Below, one piece after another: positions 27,416 to 35,653 of a stretch of DNA of 64,000 bases; position 1 is the first letter of the stretch; the number at the start of each line of letters is the position of its first letter. The translations under genes and the position numbers were made by a program. Under the pieces are notes generated by a model, which was not told the DNA's origin, ran no database searches, and was given only the letters and a program-made list of their open reading frames with translations. Origin of the DNA: JAVHYG01 sp040390025 (lineage in GTDB: Bacteria > Pseudomonadota > Gammaproteobacteria > Diplorickettsiales > Diplorickettsiaceae); assembly GCA_040390025.1 (NCBI GenBank), contig JAZJZD010000006.1, positions 1-64,000 on the forward strand, read 5' to 3'.

Positions 27416-28006
27416 ATGAAACAGCTATTACCTCTTCTTTCACGCATTCGTCAGTGTCGTCTTTGCGCGCCTTTCTTACCGCTTAAGCCTAACCCCGTGT
27501 TGCGTGCACACATAGAAAGCCGTCTACTCATTGTTGGACAAGCGCCTGGTATCCGAGTTCACCAAACAGGGGTTCCTTGGAATGATCCCAGTGGTGATCG
27601 TTTACGAGACTGGATCAATATCGATAAAAAAACATTTTATGATGAGTCGAAAATTGCAATTATCCCTATGGGCTTCTGTTATCCCGGAACAGGTCCTCAT
27701 GGTGATTTACCACCCAGGAAAGAATGTGCCAAAAAGTGGTTAGCTTCTCTCCTCACTTCTTTACCAAAAATTCAATTGACCTTGCTGGTTGGCCAATATG
27801 CACAACGCTATTATCTAAAACAGCGTTGTAAACAAAACTTAACTGAGACGGTAGCTAATTTTTCTGAATATCTTCCAGAATATTTACCACTACCTCATCC
27901 ATCACCTCGCAACAACATTTGGTTAAAACGAAACCCATGGTTTGTGAAAAGCGTTATCCCAACGTTACAAACCGTCTGCCATAACTTTCTCAAGAAAAAG
28001 CTCTAA
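27416..28006 (+). CDS. uracil-DNA glycosylase family protein
   Basis: The 196-residue protein has the uracil-DNA glycosylase fold signature. Motif 1 is GQAPGIRVHQTGVPWNDPSGDRL (about 38-60), followed by a central MGFCYPGTG segment, a buried strand LLVGQYA, and motif 2 LPHPSPRNN near residue 160 that would hold the base flip-out. The early RQCRLC pair of cysteines recalls family 4/5 enzymes, but no full Fe-S set is present. Such proteins remove uracil or related damaged bases; substrate is not certain. It is divergent from the accA operon and convergent with hsp20. Confidence 0.85.
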   Translation: MKQLLPLLSRIRQCRLCAPFLPLKPNPVLRAHIESRLLIVGQAPGIRVHQTGVPWNDPSGDRLRDWINIDKKTFYDESKIAIIPMGFCYPGTGPHGDLPPRKECAKKWLASLLTSLPKIQLTLLVGQYAQRYYLKQRCKQNLTETVANFSEYLPEYLPLPHPSPRNNIWLKRNPWFVKSVIPTLQTVCHNFLKKKL

Positions 28007-28010
28007 AAAG

Positions 28011-28466
28011 CTAACTTTTTTTACCCACTTTAATCTTTTTAGGTTTGGCCTTCTCTCTTTTAGGAATAATAATTTCCAATACCCCATGCTTTCCTTCAGC
28101 TGTTACCCTCTCCGGATCAGCGGTATCAGGCAAAGCAAAACGACGATAAAAAGACCCTTTTGAACGTTCTATTCGCGTATATCCTTCTTTTTCTTCTTTC
28201 TTGGCACTACTTCGTTCTCCTTTGATTGTTAATACGCCATTCTCCATGGCAATTTCGATATCCCCAGGATCAACGCCTGGAATATCCGCAAAAATTAAAA
28301 ACCGATCCGGTTCCTCTTTTATATCTACACAAGGCGCCCAGTGACTCGTTTCCACTAAGGAATTGTCTTCGGGATAACTTGGTTCAAATAATTGATCCCA
28401 TTCCTGAGACAGACGATGCAGCTGGTGAATTAAAGAAGAAGGTCTATAACGGCTAATATTTGTCAC
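28011..28466 (-). CDS. small heat-shock protein (Hsp20/alpha-crystallin family)
   Basis: The 151-residue holdase has an N-terminal arm with the ...WDQLFEPSY-like segment and an alpha-crystallin domain (about 42-138) including APCVDIKEEPDRFLIFADIPGV and GVLTIKGERSS. The conserved GVLEIIIPKRE lies near the end, with a Lys-rich tail. It keeps unfolding proteins soluble for DnaK/ClpB. The start codon is GTG, backed by AAGGAGG 8 bases upstream; no nearer Met fits. No clear heat-shock promoter was recognised in the AT-rich leader. Confidence 0.95.
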   Translation of the reverse strand: MTNISRYRPSSLIHQLHRLSQEWDQLFEPSYPEDNSLVETSHWAPCVDIKEEPDRFLIFADIPGVDPGDIEIAMENGVLTIKGERSSAKKEEKEGYTRIERSKGSFYRRFALPDTADPERVTAEGKHGVLEIIIPKREKAKPKKIKVGKKS

Positions 28467-28629
28467 TTTTTAATCCTCCTTGAATAGCAAGGTTTTAGTT
28501 TAACTTAAAAGAAGTTAATTAGCATTTTTAGGGATAAAACACCGCATAATTACCCTTAAAATCTATCTTCTCTAGAGAAATAAACGTTTTTTTCTGGTAA
28601 AGTAAAAAATTAAATCACTTCAATACCCT

Positions 28630-28950
28630 ATGTCTTACTACCAACAGCATATTTTTCTTTGTATTAATGAACGAGACAATAATAAAGATTGTTGTGCTAA
28701 ACGAGGTTCCAAGTCCTTGTTGGATTATTTAAAAACAAAGATAAAAACACTTGACGAAAAAAAAATACGCGTCAGTAGCAGCGGTTGTTTAGGACGCTGT
28801 AAATTAGGGCCTGTTTTAGTCATTTATCCAGAAGGCATTTGGTACCATTGCCAAACTCAAGAAGATATCGATGAGATCATAGAAAAACAAATAATAAACA
28901 AACAGCAAGTTACCCGGTTACTATTACCTAATGAACAAAAAATCCTCTAA
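28630..28950 (+). CDS. thioredoxin-fold [2Fe-2S] ferredoxin
   Basis: The 106-residue protein has the layout of thioredoxin-like ferredoxins: HIFLCINERD near the N-terminus, CCAKRGS around residues 21-27, SGCLGRCKLGPVLVIYPEG around 51-70. Four cysteines in the C-x(10-12)-C...C-x(3)-C pattern can bind a 2Fe-2S cluster. The redox partner is unknown. Its last 20 bases overlap the following acyltransferase gene, which suggests coupling. Confidence 0.88.
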   Translation: MSYYQQHIFLCINERDNNKDCCAKRGSKSLLDYLKTKIKTLDEKKIRVSSSGCLGRCKLGPVLVIYPEGIWYHCQTQEDIDEIIEKQIINKQQVTRLLLPNEQKIL

Positions 28951-29839
28951 CCTCATCCATCCACGCTATTGGCTCACCTGGCTTGGGTTGGGGATTTTAT
29001 ATGGGGTAAGCAAATTGCCTTATACGCTACAATTAACCATTGGAAAATATTTAGGTCGTGGTGCATTTTATTTGCTTAAACGATTTCGACGTGTTGCTCG
29101 CACAAATATCGCACTTTGTTTTCCTGAACTATCAGAGCATGAACAAAAACAGCTATTGAAAAAACACTTTGAATCCTTAGGCATGGGTCTCGTTGAATCA
29201 GCCATGGCATGGTGGATACCCTACCAAAAATTGGCCCCGTTAATTCATGTAGAAGGCTTGGAACATTTACAGGCGGCTATTGCAAAAAAACAAGGGGTGC
29301 TGATTTTAAGCGGTCATTTCACTTCACTAGATATCTGTGGACGCTTATTTTCTTCTATCTTTCCTATGTATGTCGTCTATCGCGAACAAAAAAATCAAGT
29401 CATTGATATGTTATTACGACGGCACAGAAATTTTGACCTGATGAAACCTATTCATCGACATGCGGTACGGCAAATTATTAAAGCTTTGAAAAAAAACGCC
29501 GCTATTTGGTATGCAGCCGATCAAGATTATGGCGCCGCTCACAGTATTTTTTCTCCTTTCTTTAATATAGCAACGGCTACCATTACAACACCTAGCCGTT
29601 ACGCGAAACAAACTCATGCACAAGCTGTCACATTATTCTATCATCGGCTTCCCTCTGGGAAAGGCTATCAAATTACAATTAACCCTATTTTAGAAGATTT
29701 TGCTACGCTTGATACCGCTGAGGCCATACTTTATTTTAATCAGTCACTAGAAAAGGCTGTCCGTGCTCATCCAGAACAATATCTCTGGATACATCGTCGT
29801 TTTAAAACCAGACCCGTGGATGAAGCTTCCTTTTATTAA
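28931..29839 (+). CDS. lipid A biosynthesis acyltransferase (LpxL/LpxM family)
   Basis: The 302-residue protein has one N-terminal membrane segment (about 15-40) and the family core. It carries the catalytic H-x4-D motif in LSGHFTSLDICG (about residue 125), YREQKNQVIDMLLRRHR, WYAADQDYG and a final YLWIHRRFKTRP. It transfers a secondary acyl chain to Kdo-lipid A at the inner membrane. Which of LpxL or LpxM it replaces cannot be decided from sequence alone. The start overlaps the ferredoxin gene. Confidence 0.92.
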   Translation: MNKKSSNLIHPRYWLTWLGLGILYGVSKLPYTLQLTIGKYLGRGAFYLLKRFRRVARTNIALCFPELSEHEQKQLLKKHFESLGMGLVESAMAWWIPYQKLAPLIHVEGLEHLQAAIAKKQGVLILSGHFTSLDICGRLFSSIFPMYVVYREQKNQVIDMLLRRHRNFDLMKPIHRHAVRQIIKALKKNAAIWYAADQDYGAAHSIFSPFFNIATATITTPSRYAKQTHAQAVTLFYHRLPSGKGYQITINPILEDFATLDTAEAILYFNQSLEKAVRAHPEQYLWIHRRFKTRPVDEASFY

Positions 29840-29851
29840 TACGTACTCTCT

Positions 29852-31051
29852 ATGAATAATAAATTTATCGGAGGAATTCTCCTCATTATTGGCACAAGTA
29901 TCGGTGGCGGTATGCTTGCTTTACCGATTGCTACGGCACAATTGGGATTTATAAATGCCATCATTGCACTTATTCTTTGCTGGGCCGTTATGACAGCCAG
30001 CGCATTACTCATTTTAGAAGTTAATCTCTGGCATTCTATCAACAGCAATCTAATCTCCATGGCGAAAACGACATTAGGTTTGTTTGGCCAAATTATTGCA
30101 TGGATCAGTTATCTATTATTGCTTTATGCCTTATTGGCGGCCTATGTTGCCGGTGGCGGTGATTTTTTACAAAACTTTTTAATAGGGTTTCATATAAATC
30201 TTGCAAATACACCTTCCGCATTTTTATTTACAGGTTTATTAAGCATTATTGTTTACAAAGGGATCCACTCTGTGGATTATGTAAATCGGGGTCTAATGTT
30301 TAGCAAGATAACGGCCTATATTTTGTTAGTCCTTTGTATTTTTCCTTTTGTCTCAATAAACTCACTACTAACATCCGCAGAACTTCATTATTTCCCAGCC
30401 ATTATTAGCAGTATCACCGTTGTTATCACCTCATTTGGATTTGCGATCATTGTTCCCAGCTTACGCAGTTATTTTGAAAATGATGAAAAAAACTTACGAA
30501 AAGCGATTCTTATCGGTAGTTTAATACCTCTCGTCTGTTACATGCTCTGGGAACTTGTGATTATGGGTGTTATTCCAGCCCAAGGAGACTTAAGTTTAAT
30601 GGCAATGACACACTCAAGTCATTCTACGAGTGATTTGCTTAATAGCCTAAATCACTTACTGCATAAACCCATCATTAACTTCTTAGCCAAAGCTTTTACA
30701 GCTATCTGCCTTGCTACTTCTTTTCTAGGTGTTTCCTTAAGTCTTTTTGATTTTTTAAGTGATGGACTTAACATTAAAAAAACGAGTTTGAATAAAGTAA
30801 TGCTTTATGTTATTACTTTTCTTCCCCCTTTGATCATTGCGAATCACTTTCCTAATGTATTTATTCAGGCTTTATCCTATGCTGGCGTCCTTTGTGTCAT
30901 ATTATTAATACTGCTTCCTGTTATGATGGCATGGAGTGGTCGCTATATAAAAAAATGTGCGACGGGTTATCAAGTGCGTGGTGGTAAATATTTACTAATT
31001 AGTTTATTAAGTATCGCCATTATGCTTATCATCGTAAGTCTTATTTATTAG
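29852..31051 (+). CDS. aromatic amino acid permease (HAAAP family), first copy
   Basis: The 399-residue protein has about 11 membrane helices. It starts with IGGILLIIGTSIGGGMLALPI, the unwound first helix typical of Mtr/TyrP/TnaB proton symporters for Trp and Tyr. Other shared motifs are ITSFGFAIIVPSLRSYF and ATSFLGVSLSLFDFLSDGL. Substrate choice between Trp and Tyr cannot be read. A close paralogue follows 8 bases after its stop. Confidence 0.93.
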   Translation: MNNKFIGGILLIIGTSIGGGMLALPIATAQLGFINAIIALILCWAVMTASALLILEVNLWHSINSNLISMAKTTLGLFGQIIAWISYLLLLYALLAAYVAGGGDFLQNFLIGFHINLANTPSAFLFTGLLSIIVYKGIHSVDYVNRGLMFSKITAYILLVLCIFPFVSINSLLTSAELHYFPAIISSITVVITSFGFAIIVPSLRSYFENDEKNLRKAILIGSLIPLVCYMLWELVIMGVIPAQGDLSLMAMTHSSHSTSDLLNSLNHLLHKPIINFLAKAFTAICLATSFLGVSLSLFDFLSDGLNIKKTSLNKVMLYVITFLPPLIIANHFPNVFIQALSYAGVLCVILLILLPVMMAWSGRYIKKCATGYQVRGGKYLLISLLSIAIMLIIVSLIY

Positions 31052-31059
31052 ATGAAAAA

Positions 31060-32256
31060 ATGAACGCAAAACAAATTGGCGGTATTTTAATGATCACGGG
31101 CAACGCCATCGGCGGCGGCATGCTTGCATTACCCCTTGCCACCGCCCAAGCCGGTTTTATTAATTCCACACTTTTTTTAATCGCCTGTTGGGCGCTTATG
31201 TTAGCCGGTGGTTTACTCATCTTAGAAGTTAACCTTTGGTTTCCAGCCAATAGTCATTTAGTATCCATGGCACGCGCTACTTTAGGCAGGACGGGAGAGC
31301 TTATCACCTGGCTCTGTTATTTACTGTTATTGTATTCCTTACTAGCGGCTTATATAGCGGGCGGTTCTGATTTTTTACAAGGTTTACTACAAAAAGCCAA
31401 CCTACATTTTTCTCTCAAAACCACAGCAATTCTATTTGTTTTTGGGTTCGGTATTATTGTCTATAAAGGCATCCGTTCTGTCGATACCTTCAATCGAGCA
31501 CTAATGGGCGGCAAACTTCTCATTTATATTCTGCTTATTTTATTAATATTTCCATTTCTCTCATCTAAGCAATTAAGCCAAGGCCAGCTCTACTATATAC
31601 CGAAGAGCCTCACTATTATGGTTACTTCGTTTGGATTTGCAGCAATTGTCCCTAGTTTACGAACGTATTTTCACGGTGATGTACGTCAGTTACGAAGAGT
31701 CATTATTTTCGGCAGTTTAATCCCATTAGTTTGTTATATTCTATGGAATGCCGCCATTATGGGCATCATTCCTATCGATGGAAATTTAGGTCTTGCTCAT
31801 ATTGCTCAAGCAAACCAACCCACGAGTGAGTTAGCCAATAGACTCAGCGAGTTATTAAATAAAAAAATAATCACCGGATTAACCTGGGGTTTTACCTCTA
31901 TTTGCCTTGCCACTTCATTTTTAGGCGTAGGCCTTAGTCTGGCAGATTTCTTAAAAGATGGATTAAAATTAAACGAAACTAAACAAGGAAATAATATTAC
32001 CGCACTACTAACATTTCTCCCTCCTTTAGCCATCGTTTTATTCTTTCCTGGCGCATTTATGTCTGCGTTAAATTATGCTGGTATTTGGTGTGCCAGTTTG
32101 TTAGCTTTACTTCCAGCACTTATGGCTTGGTCAGGACGTTATAACCAACAATTCACCTTTCCTTATCGAGTTACCGGCGGAAAAATTTTATTAGGTTTGG
32201 TTATCATTGCTGCATCTATTATTATTGCGCATGCATTTTTCAGCTTACTAAAGTAG
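31060..32256 (+). CDS. aromatic amino acid permease (HAAAP family), second copy
   Basis: This 398-residue paralogue of the preceding gene shares the same helix pattern and motifs (IGGILMITGNAIGGGMLALPL, VTSFGFAAIVPSLRTYF, ATSFLGVGLSLADFLKDGL). By eye the two are roughly half identical, so this is an old tandem duplication rather than a recent copy. The copies may have split substrates (Trp and Tyr). Together with tkt and gap downstream on the same strand it may form one transcription unit. Confidence 0.93.
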   Translation: MNAKQIGGILMITGNAIGGGMLALPLATAQAGFINSTLFLIACWALMLAGGLLILEVNLWFPANSHLVSMARATLGRTGELITWLCYLLLLYSLLAAYIAGGSDFLQGLLQKANLHFSLKTTAILFVFGFGIIVYKGIRSVDTFNRALMGGKLLIYILLILLIFPFLSSKQLSQGQLYYIPKSLTIMVTSFGFAAIVPSLRTYFHGDVRQLRRVIIFGSLIPLVCYILWNAAIMGIIPIDGNLGLAHIAQANQPTSELANRLSELLNKKIITGLTWGFTSICLATSFLGVGLSLADFLKDGLKLNETKQGNNITALLTFLPPLAIVLFFPGAFMSALNYAGIWCASLLALLPALMAWSGRYNQQFTFPYRVTGGKILLGLVIIAASIIIAHAFFSLLK

Positions 32257-32282
32257 GGTGTACCGTCAATTTAGGATCTACT

Positions 32283-34280
32283 ATGCCTTATCAAAAAAAA
32301 TATGCGGACGCTATTCGCGTTTTAAGCATGGATGCCGTACAAAAAGCTAACTCAGGACATCCAGGAATGCCTATGGGCATGGCTGATATTGCCACTGTTT
32401 TATGGCGGGATTTCTTAAACCATAATCCTGCTAATCCGAAATGGTCTAATCGCGATCGTTTTATTTTATCCAATGGTCATGGTTCAATGTTGCAGTACGC
32501 ACTACTTCATCTTACTGGTTATGATCTTTCTATAGATGATATTAAGCAATTTCGACAATTACATTCCAAAACACCGGGTCATCCCGAATATGGTTTAACC
32601 TCCGGTGTTGAAACTACCACAGGTCCATTAGGACAAGGATTTGCTAATGCAGTGGGTATGGCAGTTGCAGAAAAATGTTTAGCGGCGCAATTTAATCAGC
32701 CGGATCAAGAAATCGTCGATCATTTCACCTATGTCTTTCTAGGCGATGGCTGTCTCATGGAAGGTATTTCGCATGAAGCGGCCTCATTAGCCGGTTGTTT
32801 AGGTTTAGGAAAATTAATTGCTTTTTGGGATGATAATGAAATTTCAATTGACGGGAATGTTTCAGGCTGGTTCAAAGACAATACACCAGAACGCTTCTTA
32901 GCCTATCATTGGCATGTTATTCCTGGCGTTGACGGTCACAATCCAGAACAAATTAAAACAGCAATAACACAAGCACAGCTTGTTAAAGACAAACCCAGTC
33001 TAATCTGCTGTAAAACACATATTGCGTTTGGTGCACCAAGCTTAGCAGGAAGTCACGAAGCGCACGGCGCGCCGCTCGGCGATGAAGAAGTCAGCGCGAC
33101 GAAGAAAGCACTCGATTGGAATTATCCTGCTTTTGAAATTCCTGAAACTATTTATCAAGCATGGGATGCTCACGAGAAAGGCGCTGTCTTAGAAAAAAAC
33201 TGGAATGAAAAATGGCAACAATACCAAAAAAAATATCCAGCGCTTGCCGAGGAGTTTCAACGAAGAATTAATGCCGAACTTCCCTACAATTGGCCAGAAA
33301 GCTCTAAAGAAATTATTAAACAAACAGCAAAAAAATCGGAAAAAATTGCAACGCGTAAGGCATCACAAAATAGCTTAAATAGCTTTGGGCCTCTTTTACC
33401 CGAATTATTAGGTGGTTCTGCGGACCTAACAGAGTCTAATCTAACCTTTTGGAAAGGCGCCAAAGTATTAAATCAAGAAAACGCGTCAGGAAATTATATT
33501 CACTATGGTGTTCGAGAATTTGCGATGTCGGCAATGATGAATGGCATCGCATTACATGGTGGGTTCATACCTTATGGTGGAACTTTTTTAGTATTTAGTG
33601 ACTATGCACGAAATGCTATTCGCCTATCTGCTCTAATGAAACAACGAGTCATTTTCATTTATACGCATGATTCAGTAGGCTTAGGAGAAGATGGGCCTAC
33701 ACATCAGCCCATAGAACAGATAAACAGCTTACGTATGATCCCGCAACTTTCGCTATGGCGACCTTGCGATGCAACTGAAACGACTGTAGCTTGGCAACAA
33801 GCCCTGGAACATCAAGGACCGACCTGTCTAATACTCACGCGCCAAACAGTAGCTGCGCAAAATCATTCAGAATCTACCCTATCCTCAATTCAGCGTGGTG
33901 CTTATATCATTTTTGATTGTCAACTACAGCCTGAAGTGATTATTATAGCCACAGGTTCTGAAGTAAATCTTGCTATTGATGCAGCACAATTTCTAACGCA
34001 GCAAGGTAAACAAATTCGGGTGGTGTCGATGCCGTCGACTGACCGTTTTGCTTTACAAGATGCAACTTATCAAAATGAAATTTTGCCATCAACTGTTAAG
34101 AAACGAATTGCAATAGAAGCGGGCAACACTGATTTTTGGTATCGCACTGTCGGTTGCCAAGGAAAGGTTATTGGTATAGATAGATTTGGCGAATCTGCGC
34201 CAGGCCAAACCGCATTTACTGCTTTAGGCATCACTACTGAGCATATTATTAAAACAGTCAATGAGCTGTTAAAAACTTAA
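32283..34280 (+). CDS. tkt: transketolase
   Basis: Transketolase moves two-carbon ketol units between sugar phosphates using thiamine diphosphate. The 665-residue protein has ANSGHPGMPMGMAD near the N-terminus, GPLGQGFANAVGMA near 118, and GDGCLMEGISHEA near 155 for the cofactor pyrophosphate. It also has GVREFAMSAMMNGIALHGG with the catalytic Glu near 410, and THDSVGLGEDGPTHQP. Length is standard. gap follows 18 bases later, giving a central-carbon pair. Confidence 0.98.
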   Translation: MPYQKKYADAIRVLSMDAVQKANSGHPGMPMGMADIATVLWRDFLNHNPANPKWSNRDRFILSNGHGSMLQYALLHLTGYDLSIDDIKQFRQLHSKTPGHPEYGLTSGVETTTGPLGQGFANAVGMAVAEKCLAAQFNQPDQEIVDHFTYVFLGDGCLMEGISHEAASLAGCLGLGKLIAFWDDNEISIDGNVSGWFKDNTPERFLAYHWHVIPGVDGHNPEQIKTAITQAQLVKDKPSLICCKTHIAFGAPSLAGSHEAHGAPLGDEEVSATKKALDWNYPAFEIPETIYQAWDAHEKGAVLEKNWNEKWQQYQKKYPALAEEFQRRINAELPYNWPESSKEIIKQTAKKSEKIATRKASQNSLNSFGPLLPELLGGSADLTESNLTFWKGAKVLNQENASGNYIHYGVREFAMSAMMNGIALHGGFIPYGGTFLVFSDYARNAIRLSALMKQRVIFIYTHDSVGLGEDGPTHQPIEQINSLRMIPQLSLWRPCDATETTVAWQQALEHQGPTCLILTRQTVAAQNHSESTLSSIQRGAYIIFDCQLQPEVIIIATGSEVNLAIDAAQFLTQQGKQIRVVSMPSTDRFALQDATYQNEILPSTVKKRIAIEAGNTDFWYRTVGCQGKVIGIDRFGESAPGQTAFTALGITTEHIIKTVNELLKT

Positions 34281-34298
34281 AACAAGGGGAAAATAGCT

Positions 34299-35312
34299 AT
34301 GAAAACGCGGGTTGCTATCAATGGTTATGGGCGGATTGGACGCAATATAGTAAGAGCCCTTTTTGAATCCTCTAAAAAGCACGACATAGAGATCGTAGCA
34401 ATCAATGATTTGGGTGACATTAACATCAACGCCCATTTAACGCGTTATGACACTACGCATGGAAAATTCCCAGGTACAGTTGCTATCGAAGGTGACCATT
34501 TAGTTATTAATGGCCAGCATATACAAATGGTTTCAGAGCGTGATCCTGAAAAACTGCCTTGGAAAGACTTAAACGTAGACGTTGTACATGAATGCACTGG
34601 CCTCTTTACCACACGCGATAAAGCCAGCAAACATATTACTGCCGGTGCAAAAAAAGTAATTATCTCCGCACCCGCAGGCAAAGATATCGATGCTACTATT
34701 GTCTATGGCGTTAATCATCACACCTTAAAAGCGAATCACACCATCATTTCTAATGCGTCCTGTACTACGAATTGTTTAGCGCCTTTAGCAAAGCCACTAC
34801 ATGAAAAACTGGGTATCAAACGCGGATTGATGACAACGATCCATGCCTATACCAATGATCAAGTGTTGTTGGACACACATCACAGCGACATGCATCGCGC
34901 ACGCTCTGCTACCCAATCAATGATTCCGACAAAAACAGGGGCAGCTGCCGCTCTTGGCCTTGTTTTACCTGAATTAGACGGCAAATTAGACGGTCTAGCG
35001 ATACGTGTTCCGACAATCAATGTTTCATTGGTCGATTTAAGCTTCCAAGCGGTGCGTCAAACCACGGTTGAAGAAATCAATAAGATTTTAAAAGAAGCTT
35101 CCGAAGAAACTGCGCTAAAAGGTCTATTAAATTACAGTGAAGAACCCTTAGTCTCGATTGACTACAATCATAACCCTGCCTCCTCCACAGTAGATGCCAC
35201 ACAGACACGTGTGCTCGGCGATTTTATAAAAGTCTTGGCTTGGTATGATAATGAATGGGGTTTTTCTAATAGAATGTTAGATGTAACAACAGCCTTAATG
35301 CGCGCTAATTAA
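34299..35312 (+). CDS. gap: glyceraldehyde-3-phosphate dehydrogenase
   Basis: The 337-residue glycolytic enzyme has NGYGRIGRNIVRAL at the N-terminus for the dinucleotide, and AINDLGD with the Asp typical of NAD preference. The catalytic Cys lies in SNASCTTNCLAPL near residue 153, and WYDNEWGFSNRMLD lies near the C-terminus. Length is normal. AAGGGG precedes the ATG. Part of the tkt-gap pair. Confidence 0.98.
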   Translation: MKTRVAINGYGRIGRNIVRALFESSKKHDIEIVAINDLGDININAHLTRYDTTHGKFPGTVAIEGDHLVINGQHIQMVSERDPEKLPWKDLNVDVVHECTGLFTTRDKASKHITAGAKKVIISAPAGKDIDATIVYGVNHHTLKANHTIISNASCTTNCLAPLAKPLHEKLGIKRGLMTTIHAYTNDQVLLDTHHSDMHRARSATQSMIPTKTGAAAALGLVLPELDGKLDGLAIRVPTINVSLVDLSFQAVRQTTVEEINKILKEASEETALKGLLNYSEEPLVSIDYNHNPASSTVDATQTRVLGDFIKVLAWYDNEWGFSNRMLDVTTALMRAN

Positions 35313-35407
35313 TGGTATAGTGCGCATTTAAGCAATTTGTGGTACAACCAAATCATTGTTTTTAAAAAAATCCCTTTAATTTTAATCGATAAAATAGAGA
35401 AATCATT

Positions 35408-35638
35408 ATGGCACGTATTACTGTTGAAGACTGTTTAAGAAAAGTCGAAAACCACTTTGAGTTAGTTATTGTAGCCTCAAAACGCGCAAGGCAGATTGCT
35501 AAGGGCGGTATCGCTATGGTCGATCCTGAAAACGATAAAGCTACCGTTATAGCACTCAGAGAAATTGCGAGTGGGAAATTCATTGAGGGACAAAGAAAAT
35601 CTAACACAGAAAGTGCTACGCAAACCACAAGTCACTAA
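35408..35638 (+). CDS. rpoZ: RNA polymerase omega subunit
   Basis: The 76-residue protein starts MARITVEDCLRKVENHFELV and has the central ASKRARQI motif that contacts the beta-prime subunit. It supports polymerase assembly and, in enterics, forms part of a ppGpp site. It is followed 15 bases later by spoT, a conserved pairing across gammaproteobacteria; gmk, which often precedes, is not here. Confidence 0.97.
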   Translation: MARITVEDCLRKVENHFELVIVASKRARQIAKGGIAMVDPENDKATVIALREIASGKFIEGQRKSNTESATQTTSH

Positions 35639-35653
35639 TCGATCGGGGGTTGC

